Positions 33,845 to 43,137 are shown, counted from the stretch's first letter. The stretch is DNA of 64,000 nt from Candidatus Barnesiella excrementavium (GCA_019115485.1 DXDM01000014.1:1-64000), one strand, 5' to 3'. Made by a program: numbers and translations. Notes: generated from the letters alone by a model not told the origin.

Positions 33845-34959
33845 GCTTTGTATTTTTTCAACAGCCGTTGGTCGGCGATGATGCCGCCGCCGATGACGGC
33901 GTTGTCGCGGTAGATGACGGCCGATTGTCCCGGAGTGACTGCCGAGGCCTCCTGCTCGAAGCAGACGAGCCATTCGCCCGGGGTATCGCCCGGTTGCAGG
34001 GTGGCTGGTATGGCCGCGCTGCGGTAACGAATCTGTACCTCGACGGGACCCGCCTCGGCCAGGATACCCTCGTGCGCTTCGCGCACGTCGGTGATGACCA
34101 TGCGACGGGTGAGCAGCTCTTCGCGATCGCCCAGCCGGATTGTGTTTTTTATCGGGTTGATGCGGGTGACAAACATGGGTTTGCCCAGGGCAATCTCCAA
34201 TCCTTTGCGCTGCCCGATGGTGTAGAAGGGGAATCCCTTGTGCTGTCCCAGTTTGCGGCCGGTGGAGTCGACAAAGAATCCTCCACCCACCTGACGGTCG
34301 AGGTCGGGCAGCTGTTCGCGCAGGAAATCGCGGTAGTCGCCCGGAATGAAGCACACCTCCATGCTCTCCTTCTTCTCCACCTTCTCGTGGAAACCCTTGC
34401 CCTCGACATATCCCTTTATCTCCTCCTTGGTGATTCCACCCAGCGGGAAGATTGTGCGCGAGAGCTCCTCCTGTCCCAGCCGCCACAAGAAATACGACTG
34501 GTCCTTCTTCTTGTCGGCACCCCGGGCCAGCACCCGGTAGCCGTCGCGGTCGAGTATGCGGGCGTAGTGACCGGTAGCCACCCACGAGCAGTTCAGCCGG
34601 TCAGCCTCCTGCAAGAGGTAGTGCCACTTGAATTGCCGGTTGCACATGACGCAGGGATTGGGCGTGTTGCCTTTGAGGTATTCGTCGATAAAACTTTTTA
34701 TAATCGTGTTTCTGAACTCTTCACGTACATCGAGAATGTGGTGTTCGATACCTATTTTCTCGGCCAAGTCGCGGGCTTCGAGAGCAAATTGGGGAATCGT
34801 CTGTCCTTCGTGGGGGAAATGGCGCGGCAGGTCCCACATGCGCATGGTGAGTCCCACGACCTCGTAACCCTGTTCCTGTAAAATCATGCAGGTGGCAGAG
34901 CTGTCGATGCCACCGCTCATGCCTACCAATACTCGTTTGTTGGATTCTTTTTGTTTCAT
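33841..34959 (-). CDS. mnmA: tRNA-uridine 2-sulfurtransferase MnmA
   Basis: MnmA thiolates U34 in the wobble position of tRNA-Lys, -Glu and -Gln. The ATP-pyrophosphatase loop is VGMSGGIDSSATCMILQEQG at residue 12. The catalytic cysteines are in TPNPCVMCNRQFKW near residue 101 and KESMEVCFIPGDYRDF near residue 200. The C-terminal barrel domain starts near 280. Length 372 is normal. A TACTTTTG box (minus strand, 34967-34974) lies only 8 bp before the ATG, so the transcript may have a very short leader or start elsewhere. It heads the seven-gene minus-strand series. Confidence 0.96.
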   Translation of the reverse strand: MKQKESNKRVLVGMSGGIDSSATCMILQEQGYEVVGLTMRMWDLPRHFPHEGQTIPQFALEARDLAEKIGIEHHILDVREEFRNTIIKSFIDEYLKGNTPNPCVMCNRQFKWHYLLQEADRLNCSWVATGHYARILDRDGYRVLARGADKKKDQSYFLWRLGQEELSRTIFPLGGITKEEIKGYVEGKGFHEKVEKKESMEVCFIPGDYRDFLREQLPDLDRQVGGGFFVDSTGRKLGQHKGFPFYTIGQRKGLEIALGKPMFVTRINPIKNTIRLGDREELLTRRMVITDVREAHEGILAEAGPVEVQIRYRSAAIPATLQPGDTPGEWLVCFEQEASAVTPGQSAVIYRDNAVIGGGIIADQRLLKKYKA

Positions 34960-35050
34960 ATTGCTACAAAAGTAACGAACTTTTGCGAGGCAATCGGCAA
35001 TAATCTTCTAAAAAACATATAAATGAAGCGTGTTAAAAAATGAGTAGTTT

Positions 35051-35081
35051 TTGGGTATTTAAGTAAAAAAAGATACCTTTG
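35051..35081 (+). promoter_or_regulatory. Promoter of the 6S-like RNA
   Basis: TTG (35051-35053), 20 nt and TACCTTTG (35074-35081) form a full consensus promoter that drives a region without an ORF. Confidence 0.75.
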
Positions 35082-35087
35082 AAAAAA

Positions 35088-35275
35088 TATTGGGAATAAA
35101 AGCGTTTAGAATATTACCTCTATTCGGAATCAGCAAAATTCTTTTTAGGTGGGGTAATAGACAACTAAACGCCTGCGCTTGTACGTACACAAGCGTGGGC
35201 TGGTTGTTTATCCACCTAAGGTTTTTGCTGGACCTCGAATAGGATAAACCATCGGGCTCACGCTTCTTTATTTTT
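35088..35275 (+). ncRNA. ssrS: 6S-like RNA (SsrS / Bacteroidales-1 type candidate)
   Basis: The region has no coding ORF but a nearly continuous rod: AAGCG/CGCTT (35100-35104 with 35261-35265), CTATTCG/CGAATAG (35120-35126 with 35236-35242), CAGCAAAA/TTTTGCTG, TTAGGTGG/CCACCTAA, ACAAC/GTTGT and CGCTTGT/ACAAGCG (35176-35182 with 35189-35195) with a 6-nt loop. Single-stranded interruptions lie near the middle, like the bubble of 6S RNA. Length about 185 nt and the strong promoter also fit 6S. The 3' end is estimated. The alternative is an unrelated Bacteroidales structured RNA; 6S RNA binds the housekeeping RNA polymerase in other bacteria. Confidence 0.7.
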
Positions 35276-35426
35276 AAAGCTTTGCGAACCGTATTCGGGT
35301 GGACTGTAAGAGGGGATTCATATCTTATTTCTGCGAGTTGTCATAATGAATGAGGCAATACAAACTACTTATTGGGTCATAGTTTGTGTGTGCCTGTGAA
35401 TTTTTCAGGTTGAAACAGCGCAGAAA

Positions 35427-35464
35427 GGCGGGGAGAAAGTTGTGTTTGACTTTCTTTCCGCCTA
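35427..35464 (-). terminator. Hairpin at the end of ispF
   Basis: GGCGG/CCGCC plus GAAAGT/ACTTTC with a small internal loop (35427-35462) overlaps the ispF stop codon. It would end the minus-strand transcript of the porU-porV-ispF genes and could also stop RNA coming from the left. Confidence 0.6.
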
Positions 35465-35941
35465 TTGTTTTTCGAGCAGTACCACAGCGTAGGCCGAGAT
35501 GCCCTCTTCCCGACCGGTAAATCCCAGCCGTTCGGTAGTCGTGGCTTTGATCGAGATGTTGTCGGGGTCGATGCCCATGCAGGCGGCCAGGGTCTGTTGC
35601 ATGGTCGGTATGTGGGGGTTGAGTTTGGGGCGTTCGGCACAGACGGTAATATCGGCATTGCCTATGGTGTAGCCTTTATCCCGTATGAGTTCTACGGTCT
35701 TTTTCAGCAGAATCTTGCTGTCGATGCCGGCATATTCGCCCGCCGTGTCGGGGAAGTGATACCCGATGTCGCGCAGGTTGGCCGCTCCCAGCAGGGCGTC
35801 GCACAAGGCGTGAATCAACACGTCGGCATCGGAGTGGCCCAGCAGCCCCAGCGTGTGGTCGATGCGAATGCCGCCCAGCCACAGTTCCCGACCTTCGACC
35901 AGCCGGTGCACGTCAAATCCAAATCCTACTCGTGTTTTCAT
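35462..35941 (-). CDS. ispF: 2-C-methyl-D-erythritol 2,4-cyclodiphosphate synthase
   Basis: IspF forms the cyclic diphosphate of the MEP isoprenoid pathway. The zinc and substrate motifs are GFGFDVHRLVEGRELWLGG at residue 6 and LLGHSDADVLIHALCDALLG at residue 33. DIGYHFPDT and the CTP-binding KATTTERLGFTGREEG segment near residue 132 are also present. Length 159 is normal for the trimeric enzyme. Its ATG overlaps the porV stop by ATGA, so it is translated with the secretion genes; this porV-ispF order resembles that remembered from related Bacteroidales. Confidence 0.97.
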   Translation of the reverse strand: MKTRVGFGFDVHRLVEGRELWLGGIRIDHTLGLLGHSDADVLIHALCDALLGAANLRDIGYHFPDTAGEYAGIDSKILLKKTVELIRDKGYTIGNADITVCAERPKLNPHIPTMQQTLAACMGIDPDNISIKATTTERLGFTGREEGISAYAVVLLEKQ

Positions 35942-37140
35942 CGGCGGTGTCCTATCAGTTCTTTCAATCCGTCCATGTCGAACGAGAGGGTGAAACGCAG
36001 TGTCTGGTCGAGCGGACTGGTCTGTGCCGTAGCTACCATGTAGGCGGCGTCGATTTTCAGCACGTTGAGGGAGAATCCGGCTCCGAAGGAGAAGTATTTG
36101 CGGTTACCCTTGTATTTGTTTTCGTTGAAATATCCGGCACGCAGGAAGAACTGTTGGTTGTAGGAGTATTCGGCCCCTATCGAAAAGTTGATTTCGCGCA
36201 GCTCCTCCTTGAATCCGCCCGGGGCGTCGCTGAACGACTTGAAGATACCTGTGATGGGCGAGGTGTTCTGCCATTTCTCCTTGGCTTCTTCATACTCGGC
36301 ATCGGTGTCGTAGTTGGCTACCTGCGGAGTCGAGGGAACCAGTAGTTTGTTGAGGTCGAGGTTGAGCGACAGCGTGTTGTAGTCGGCCAATGGGAAGAGG
36401 AACGAGGTTCCTATCTTCAAGTTGGTGGGCAGGAAGGCACTTTCGTTACCCCCGTCGTAGGAGACTTTGGTACCGATGTTGGAGATGTTGAATCCCAACG
36501 ACCACTGGCATTCGCTGCGACCGATGATGGGGTAGGTGGTGTAGTAGCCCGAGATGTCGGCGGCAAAGGCCGAGGCGCCCGAGGCGTCGGATACGCTCGA
36601 TTCGTCGTAGTTGAAACCCAGGTCGGAGTAGATGTAGCGGAAAACGACACCCATCGAGAATTTCTCGGAGAGCTTGCGCGAGTAACCTATATCGAAGGCC
36701 ATCTCGTAGGGGGTGATGCTGTTCTGGGCATTACCCTGGTTGTCGGTGAGTACGATTTCGCCCAGCGAGAAGTAGCGGAGCGAGGCGCTGAGGGCCTGCA
36801 AGTCGCTGCTGCCCAACTTCCAGTAACCGGCCAGGTAGGCCAGGTAGATATCGTTGACCAACTTGCGCAACCACGGAGTGTACGACAGCGAGACCCCGGC
36901 CTGGCTGTAAGCAAAGGCGTATTTCGAGGGGTTCCAGAACTGCGAGTTGACGTCGGGGTCGGTGGCTGCTCCCAGGTCGCCCAGCGAGGCACCGCGCGAA
37001 TCGGGCGTAATGCTCAGCGAGGTGATACCGGTGTTGATGGGGTTGAACTCGTTCTTGGACGCGTTGTCGGCATGGACACCCAGCGGCAGGCACATCGACA
37101 CAAGTGTGAGGACTATACTGTAAAAATAGGTTCTTTTCAT
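35938..37140 (-). CDS. porV: Type IX secretion outer-membrane shuttle/channel protein PorV (LptO)
   Basis: PorV is a FadL-like 14-strand barrel that carries type IX cargo from the translocon to the attachment complex with PorU. The signal peptide is MKRTYFYSIVLTLVSMCLPLGVHAD. The family start NTGITSLSITPDSRGASLGD and NSQFWNPSKYAFAYSQAGVSLSYTPWLR follow directly. GSECQWSLGFNISNIGTKVSY-like barrel strands and the acidic loop EYEEAKEKWQNTSPITGIFKS are seen in the middle. Length 400 is normal. It follows porU after 52 bp on the same strand. Confidence 0.95.
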   Translation of the reverse strand: MKRTYFYSIVLTLVSMCLPLGVHADNASKNEFNPINTGITSLSITPDSRGASLGDLGAATDPDVNSQFWNPSKYAFAYSQAGVSLSYTPWLRKLVNDIYLAYLAGYWKLGSSDLQALSASLRYFSLGEIVLTDNQGNAQNSITPYEMAFDIGYSRKLSEKFSMGVVFRYIYSDLGFNYDESSVSDASGASAFAADISGYYTTYPIIGRSECQWSLGFNISNIGTKVSYDGGNESAFLPTNLKIGTSFLFPLADYNTLSLNLDLNKLLVPSTPQVANYDTDAEYEEAKEKWQNTSPITGIFKSFSDAPGGFKEELREINFSIGAEYSYNQQFFLRAGYFNENKYKGNRKYFSFGAGFSLNVLKIDAAYMVATAQTSPLDQTLRFTLSFDMDGLKELIGHRR

Positions 37141-37192
37141 CGTGTGTGGTGTTACGAATTACATGTATATAATAAACAGAGATTCCCCCCGA

Positions 37193-40100
37193 TTATTGCG
37201 TGATGACTACGATTTTTTTGGCGGGAGTGGCTGTTGAGCCGGCCTCTGTTTCGAGGTATGCCCGGCAGTCATACTGTCCGGCCGGTACCCGCTGTCCGTT
37301 GTTGTCGAGCAGGTCCCAGACAAGGGGGAAGGGGTTGCCCGAGGTCTCGCGGTACCATACCTCTTCGCCCTGCATGTCGGTGACGGAGATACGGGCCCTC
37401 TTCACCTCGCCGAGGTCGTTGCCTTCGAGGTCCTGGCAGGAGAGAGTGGCTTGTTCGGTCACGGGATTCTCGTCAATCGATAGGCTGTATCCTGTCGGTG
37501 CATTGTATATCTCGAATGCCGTGGTTGCCTCGGACGAGTTCCCCAATGAATCGAATACTTTGAAGGTGAGCGTGTAGCTGCCGTCGTGTAATGCAGGGAG
37601 CGGATAGATGAATTCACCTCCCGGCGTATTGCCGTCGATTGAGGGGTGATAGTAGCGTGCCGTGTTCTCTTCGACTGAGGCTCCGTTGAGTAACAAGGTC
37701 ATCTGCCGGCCCAGCGTGTTGCCGCTCCATATCCCCGACGGGTCGGAGAATCGGCAGAGGAAGGTGGCGGGAGTCTCTATCCGGTCACCTTCGGTAAACT
37801 CCTCGTCGGTAAACCCGATAAAGGTGATCTCGGGCCCTTGTGTATCGGCCGAGCCGGTCTCAGTTGCAGTGCCAATCAGGAGCTGCTCGGTGTAGCCGTT
37901 GGCTTCCTGTCCCGACGGGTCGCAGGCATAGAGGTTGAGCAGGGCCGATTTCCCGGAGTGGGAGTTGCCGGGCGGAAGAGTGAACGTCAGACTGAATTGC
38001 CCGTTTTGTACGGAGCCTTTCCCGGTTGTCAACAGGTCGGGACGATAGTTGTAGGTCCAGGTCTTGCTGTCTTGATGAGCCAGCGTCGTGAAACGTTTCT
38101 CCTCGTCGTAGAGCGAAAAATAGATTTCACCGTTGAAATCGGTAATCGGTTCGCCTTGAGGGCTTCGCACCTCGCCTTCGACCGTATAGCTTTGACCCGA
38201 TTCCATTTCGGTCGGGCTCGTGGCGCTCTTCCCGTTGATGCGGGTGACTTGCAGTTCATATCGTGGGTAGACGAGGCGCAGGGCCGGGTCGCCGAGGAGT
38301 ATGTAGTTGAGTTTGTTCTTGTCAATTTCGGAGTTGAAGTCACGCTTGGCTTTTTTCAGTATGTCACCTATACGCAGGTATTCGCCGTTGGTGTCGCGCG
38401 ACAGGAGCCATTTCATCAATCTGCGGTTTATTTTGTCGTTGCCGTCGGTGTAGACCACCCGGGTGGTGGTTATCAGGGCAATAGCTCCCGCCGTGGGGTT
38501 GAGAAACACGGTTTCACCGGCCGAGACTTCCTCGGCATTGTCGAACTGAGAATAGTTGCATGTGATGGTGATGAAGAGGGGCAGGCGATTGTTGGTGAGA
38601 TTGTCCATCTCGTGTCGGGAAATCAGCCCCTCGCCGGTGAATCCTATTTCGGAGTCATTGTGGCCGATGTAGTTGAATACCAGCATACCATCGTCGAAAT
38701 ATTTCATCAACTCCCGATGAGCCTCAGGGTATTTTTTGTTTTGGGGATTCATGTAATAGGAGTCGATGAATATCTTGTCGGCCCTGAATCCCAGTTTGGG
38801 AGAGCCGGTATTTTTGAGCAGGAGGGTGTCGCTCCCCAGGTCGGCCTGCTTGGTGTGGACTGCTTCGTCTCCATCGTCGGCCGCTATGCAGATGTGGTTT
38901 TTCCAGGGAGACAAATCGGTGTTCTGCACATATCGGTAGAGCTTGTCCACGACCCGTCGGGCGTCAATGAGCGACGACACCGGGAATCGGCCGATACCCA
39001 GGCACACCTTATCGACCTTGATTTCTTCGCCTGAGTTGTCTTCTAAAAATCCAAAATAGTCTTCCATCACAAACGATTCCCGTTCGTCGATGCTTGTCTT
39101 CGACTGATAGGTGAGCAGTTGGTTGCACTGCGGTGAGTGCAGCGATGCCATCGAAGCCCGATTGTCGTAGGAGCCGTCGCCGAAGAGGAGCAGGTATCGG
39201 GGGCGGGTTGCTTCGCTGGTAGCCCGGTCATAAAACATTTTCATTAACCGGCGGTAGGCTGTGGCGTCGGGGGTTCCCGATGAGAATTCATTGAAAATCT
39301 TTTCCTGTTCGACCACGATTACGGTCAGCCCCTCGTCCCGGTGCAGCTGGGCTACCCGTTCGGCTTCGCTTTGCAAGGCGGCCGGAGTGATGATGGTGAG
39401 GTCGGCAATGTCGAGTGCGTGAAGGTTCTGGTTTTCCACTCGTTTGACGAAGGCCGGGACGGAAAATTCATGCTCCGGGTCGAAGGCGACGTATTCGCGC
39501 AACCGGGTATCGACGGGCGAGAAACTTGTTGTCTGATTTTCAAACGTGGTCGATATTTCCTGAGGGGCATAAGGGGTGGTAATGTCCCATACCCGGGTGC
39601 CGCCGGAGGTGTTGGCTATTTGATAAAGGTCATTGCTGGTGCGGTTGATAAACCGGAAGGCAACCTGCCCGTCGTAAAGTTGCAGTTTGCGTTGATAGTT
39701 GAGCCTGATGTAGTCGAGCCGTGCGCACGAGGTAGCTCCCGTAGAGGTGTAGCTGAGGCTTATGGTCGACTCTTCATCGGCCTGGTTGTAGGTTTTGATG
39801 GGTGTGGCTTGTCGCAGAAATTCGTGCGAATCGTAATACTTGGATATGCGGTTGGTTGTGCCGGTGGGGAGTTCCGAGCCATTGTACGAAATGTGTATGT
39901 AGCCTTCGCCGTCGCTGATTTTGGCACCGAACGACACCCGTATCTTGATGGGGGCGGGTTGGGCTCCGGGCAGGTGAAAGTAGAAATCTTGATTGGGGTT
40001 CTCCAAAAAATCTTCCCCGAAGAAATTCTGCCCGGTTTTGCCTACCGAGACCAGCTCCTGTTCGTGTACCGTGTAGTCGTCGAAGGTCGTGACGGGGGTT

Positions 40101-40591
40101 GCGTCGCTCGGGACAGGCCTGTCGACGGTGGATAAAAGAGTTGCTGAAACCTCTTTGTCGGTCAGGAAGTAGTAGGCCTGGGTCGAATAGGGGTGCAGCC
40201 GGTGCGTGAATTCGCTGTTGGCGCCGTCGAACTCCCATCGGGTGGTTCCGGTTGAGTAGAAGTAGAGCCGGTTGTTGTGACGCCAAAGCGGAATTTGCGG
40301 CAGGTCGTCGATGTAGTCGTCCTGGTTGGAGAAGAGTTCGTCGATGACCAGTCCCCCATAGCCGAAGAGTTTTACTTTCGAAGGGTCTGAGAAACCCCAT
40401 GCCGTGAGCGTGTCGTAGGGTATCTGGTAGATGCCTGCCTGAGTGGTGGCTATCTTTACCCAGTTGCCGTCGGCCAAAACCGAGCGGGTCGCGTAGTCGT
40501 CGCTGCTTCGTCCGTATACCGAGGCTGTCGAGGCGAAGATTGTGACAAGTATGGTGAATATGATTTTTCTAACGATTCCAGTATAAGGCAT
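37193..40591 (-). CDS. porU: Type IX secretion C-terminal signal peptidase PorU (C25 gingipain-like)
   Basis: PorU cleaves the C-terminal sorting domain from secreted cargo and links cargo to anionic LPS. ATG 40591 is preferred to the TTG at 40597. After a signal peptide (IIFTILVTIFASTASVYG) come a PorU N-terminal domain of about 380 residues (WVKIATTQAGIYQIPYDTLT), and the C25 peptidase core with catalytic His in VFNYIGHNDSEIGF and Cys in FITITCNYSQFDN. C-terminal Ig-like strands and a FlgD-like end (NGQRVPAGQYDCRAYLETEA) follow. Length 1132 is typical. It is in the unit rex-FAH-porU-porV-ispF, adjacent to its partner porV. Confidence 0.94.
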   Translation of the reverse strand: MPYTGIVRKIIFTILVTIFASTASVYGRSSDDYATRSVLADGNWVKIATTQAGIYQIPYDTLTAWGFSDPSKVKLFGYGGLVIDELFSNQDDYIDDLPQIPLWRHNNRLYFYSTGTTRWEFDGANSEFTHRLHPYSTQAYYFLTDKEVSATLLSTVDRPVPSDATPVTTFDDYTVHEQELVSVGKTGQNFFGEDFLENPNQDFYFHLPGAQPAPIKIRVSFGAKISDGEGYIHISYNGSELPTGTTNRISKYYDSHEFLRQATPIKTYNQADEESTISLSYTSTGATSCARLDYIRLNYQRKLQLYDGQVAFRFINRTSNDLYQIANTSGGTRVWDITTPYAPQEISTTFENQTTSFSPVDTRLREYVAFDPEHEFSVPAFVKRVENQNLHALDIADLTIITPAALQSEAERVAQLHRDEGLTVIVVEQEKIFNEFSSGTPDATAYRRLMKMFYDRATSEATRPRYLLLFGDGSYDNRASMASLHSPQCNQLLTYQSKTSIDERESFVMEDYFGFLEDNSGEEIKVDKVCLGIGRFPVSSLIDARRVVDKLYRYVQNTDLSPWKNHICIAADDGDEAVHTKQADLGSDTLLLKNTGSPKLGFRADKIFIDSYYMNPQNKKYPEAHRELMKYFDDGMLVFNYIGHNDSEIGFTGEGLISRHEMDNLTNNRLPLFITITCNYSQFDNAEEVSAGETVFLNPTAGAIALITTTRVVYTDGNDKINRRLMKWLLSRDTNGEYLRIGDILKKAKRDFNSEIDKNKLNYILLGDPALRLVYPRYELQVTRINGKSATSPTEMESGQSYTVEGEVRSPQGEPITDFNGEIYFSLYDEEKRFTTLAHQDSKTWTYNYRPDLLTTGKGSVQNGQFSLTFTLPPGNSHSGKSALLNLYACDPSGQEANGYTEQLLIGTATETGSADTQGPEITFIGFTDEEFTEGDRIETPATFLCRFSDPSGIWSGNTLGRQMTLLLNGASVEENTARYYHPSIDGNTPGGEFIYPLPALHDGSYTLTFKVFDSLGNSSEATTAFEIYNAPTGYSLSIDENPVTEQATLSCQDLEGNDLGEVKRARISVTDMQGEEVWYRETSGNPFPLVWDLLDNNGQRVPAGQYDCRAYLETEAGSTATPAKKIVVITQ

Positions 40592-40608
40592 TTGCAATAA
40601 ATGGATAG

Positions 40609-41226
40609 CTATTTAACAAAAAAATCGAGCACTTTCGTTTCGCCGATGTATCCTTCGAGGTGATCGCCGATTTTTACCGGCCCCACACCCGCGGGAGTCC
40701 CCGTAAAGATGATGTCGCCGATTTTCAGTGTGTAGAACTGGCTCACGTAGGCAATAATCTGGTCGATGGGGAAAATCATGTCACTGCTGTTGCCCTGTTG
40801 TACCCGTTGTCCGTTTAGGGCCATGGAGAAATCGATATGGCCGGCCTTCTCCGGCTGGTCGGGCAGAGGCAGAAAGTCACCGATGGGAGCCGAGTAGTCG
40901 AATCCTTTCGACAGATCCCACGGGTTACCTTGTGCCCGGGCTTCGGTTTGCAGGTCACGGGCGGTAAAGTCGATGCCCACGGTCACGGCATCGTAGTAGC
41001 GGTGGGCAAATTTGGGGGCGATGTTTTTCCCCAGGCGGGAGATGTGGAAGACCAGTTCGGTTTCATATTCGATGCGGTTGGAGAATCGGGGCAGGAAAAA
41101 GGGTTTGCCGCTTTTCAGCAAAGCCGTTTCGGGCATGGTGAACACGACGGGTGCTTGCGGAATCTCTTTTTGAGCCATCTCCGCATTGTGCGATTGATAA
41201 TTCCAGCCGACAGCGATTATTTTCAT
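40609..41226 (-). CDS. Fumarylacetoacetate hydrolase family protein (FAHD1-like)
   Basis: Members of this family act as acylpyruvase or oxaloacetate decarboxylase, using Mg2+ bound by an E-x-E plus Asp set. Here EYETELVFHISRLGKNIAP holds the E-x-E and VGIDFTARDLQTEARAQG follows; PWDLSKGFDYSAPIGDFLP and GDIIFTGTPAGVGPVKIGD are the other family blocks. Length 205 is normal for the short class. It lies 6 bp after rex and 17 bp before porU, so it is transcribed with both. The substrate cannot be chosen from sequence. Confidence 0.92.
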   Translation of the reverse strand: MKIIAVGWNYQSHNAEMAQKEIPQAPVVFTMPETALLKSGKPFFLPRFSNRIEYETELVFHISRLGKNIAPKFAHRYYDAVTVGIDFTARDLQTEARAQGNPWDLSKGFDYSAPIGDFLPLPDQPEKAGHIDFSMALNGQRVQQGNSSDMIFPIDQIIAYVSQFYTLKIGDIIFTGTPAGVGPVKIGDHLEGYIGETKVLDFFVK

Positions 41227-41232
41227 GGGCAG

Positions 41233-41880
41233 TTATTTAATGTTGTTCAGCCGGTTGAACATGACGGCCAGATGGGCGTAAATCGAGGTGTTTTGTATCA
41301 CGATGTGCTTGGGCACGCGTATTCGATAGGGAGTGAAGTTCCAGATGGCTTTGATGCCTCCGGCTATCATCTCTTCGGTAGCGCTTTGCGCCTTGTCGAT
41401 AGGCACGGTGAGGATTCCTATCTTCACGCCCAGTTCCTTCTGCTTTTGGGCAAACTGCGAGAGGTGATAGATGGGTATGTGGTTGACAAACGTACCGGCC
41501 AGTTCGGGCTTGATGTCAAAACCGGCAACGACTTCGAGCCCGTATTGCGACAGACCCGAGTCTTGCATCAGGGCGGCTCCCAGACTGCCGACCCCAAAGA
41601 TGAATGCCTTGTGCATGGAGGTGAAGCCCAGGAACTCTTCCAGAACGGCTACCAGCGAATTGATTTCGTAGCCCACCCGGGTCTTTCCCGAGATGTTGAT
41701 GAATGAAAGGTCCTTGGCTATTTTCGACGAATCTACGCCTATCTCTTTGGCTATCTGGGTAGACGATACATACTCTTCGCCTTTGGTTTGCAGCAGTTTG
41801 ATGTAAGCCAAATACCAGGGAAGCCGACGTAGTGACGGCTCCGGCAATTTAACGGTAGATTTCAATTCAGAACTGTCCAT
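41233..41880 (-). CDS. rex: Redox-sensing transcriptional repressor Rex
   Basis: Rex represses fermentation and respiration genes when NAD+ is high and leaves DNA on binding NADH. The winged helix is at residues 14-75 (LRRLPWYLAYIKLLQTKGEE, SSTQIAKEIGVDSSKIAKDL). The Rossmann NAD-binding loop is AFIFGVGSLGAALMQDSGL near residue 92, and IWNFTPYRIRVPKHIVIQN near residue 180 is the domain-swapped helix region. Length 215 is normal. A minus-strand TATCTTTG box (41903-41910) lies 22 bp upstream. As first gene before FAH-porU-porV-ispF, Rex may regulate this unit if its site lies upstream. Confidence 0.95.
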   Translation of the reverse strand: MDSSELKSTVKLPEPSLRRLPWYLAYIKLLQTKGEEYVSSTQIAKEIGVDSSKIAKDLSFINISGKTRVGYEINSLVAVLEEFLGFTSMHKAFIFGVGSLGAALMQDSGLSQYGLEVVAGFDIKPELAGTFVNHIPIYHLSQFAQKQKELGVKIGILTVPIDKAQSATEEMIAGGIKAIWNFTPYRIRVPKHIVIQNTSIYAHLAVMFNRLNNIK

Positions 41881-42038
41881 TTCTTTTGTCTGTTTTGCGA
41901 AACAAAGATAATATAAAAAAATGAGAAACGGTTCAAATTATGGAAATCGTAGTTGAACGTTAACGGCTTACGACGGAACTGCTCATGCAACTTGCCGGAC
42001 GGTCGATGCCGGAGCCGGAGCCGTGTCGGGTAGGAGAG

Positions 42039-42941
42039 TCAAAGGGCCTTCGAACTGCGGAATTCGTTGGGGGTACAACCTACCACGCGCTTGAACATGC
42101 GGCTCATGTGCTGTGGGTATTGGAATCCCAGGTCATAGGCAATCTCGCTCATCGACTTGGACGAGGAGAGCAGCAGCTCTTTGGCCCGGTCGATAAGTCG
42201 GCTTTGAATATATTCCGATACCGTTTTCCCCGTCTGTTTGCTGATGAGGTCGCCAAAGTAGTTGGGCGAGAGAAACACCTTTTCGGCGAAATATTTGACC
42301 GTGGGGAGCCCTATCTCTTGCGGAGCCTTACTCTCGAAATAGTCGTCGAGCAGTCGCTCGAAGCGCACGACAATCTCCTTGTTCGACTCTTGTCGTGTGG
42401 TGAACTGGCGTTCGTAGAACCGCATGCAGTAGTCGAGCAGCAGACCTATGTTGGCGGTGATGAGCCGGCGGCTGTGCTTGTCGATGGGGTGCTGCAACTC
42501 GGTCTCTATTTTGCTGAGGCAGTCCATGACCGTGTTGCGCTCCTCTTCCGATAGGTGCAGGGCCTCGCGTGTTTCGTAGGAGAAGAACGAATATTTTTTG
42601 ATTTCCTGGCCCAGAGCGGTGCCGCGAATGAGGTCGGGGTGAAACAGCAGCCCGTGTCCCGAGGGGTGGCTGTTTTTTGCCATGGTCACCTCGGCCACCT
42701 GTCCCGGAGCAAAGCAGACAATGGTTCCCTCTTGATAATCATAGGACTGGCGTCCGTAGGTAATGTCGCCGCATTTGGTGTTTTTCAGGAACAGGGCATA
42801 TACCCCGTAGTTGACTTTGAAATGTTCGGGCCACTGGGTGGCTTGCGACAGGTCGACCACCGAGACCAGCGGATGCAGGGTTTCGAGTCCGAATATCTTG
42901 TTGTACCTGTCGACCGAGTCGAGTATGGTTACATTTTCCAT
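42039..42941 (-). CDS. AraC-family transcriptional regulator (cupin-like sensor)
   Basis: The start at ATG 42941 (MENVTILDSVDRYNKIFGLE) is preferred. The N-terminal half is a small cupin-like sensor domain (YGVYALFLKNTKCGDITYGR, GTIVCFAPGQVAEV). The C-terminal 100 residues carry two helix-turn-helix units (GLPTVKYFAEKVFLSPNYFG, SMSEIAYDLGFQYPQHMSRMF) as in AraC. Length is 300. A paralogue lies at 44068-44979. The gene is divergent from the CMD-cupin gene, the probable target. A minus-strand TATATTTG box is at 42966-42973, giving a leader of about 20 nt. Confidence 0.9.
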   Translation of the reverse strand: MENVTILDSVDRYNKIFGLETLHPLVSVVDLSQATQWPEHFKVNYGVYALFLKNTKCGDITYGRQSYDYQEGTIVCFAPGQVAEVTMAKNSHPSGHGLLFHPDLIRGTALGQEIKKYSFFSYETREALHLSEEERNTVMDCLSKIETELQHPIDKHSRRLITANIGLLLDYCMRFYERQFTTRQESNKEIVVRFERLLDDYFESKAPQEIGLPTVKYFAEKVFLSPNYFGDLISKQTGKTVSEYIQSRLIDRAKELLLSSSKSMSEIAYDLGFQYPQHMSRMFKRVVGCTPNEFRSSKAL

Positions 42942-43137
42942 ATGGCAGTAGGTTTTGTCGTTTTGCAAATATAGCACTTATTCCCGTAGCTCGTTCATAC
43001 TGCAAGGGATATCCGTGATAGGGGTATAAATATCCGTAAATGGTATACAGTTGTCGCAGTGGGGTTTTCTGAGTTTATCAGACACTTTCCCGGGTGGTGT
43101 GGCTGAAAACCTTTGTTCGGGTACAATCATCGGTAAT

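Noticed and set aside
35377-35658. 93-residue minus-strand ORF between the 6S-like RNA and ispF
   Set aside because: It overlaps ispF in another frame and has no start signals or motif.
43104-43119. GAAAACCTTTGTTCGG resembling the promoter-repeat palindrome
   Set aside because: The right arm does not match and no TTTG-N20-TATATTTG follows.
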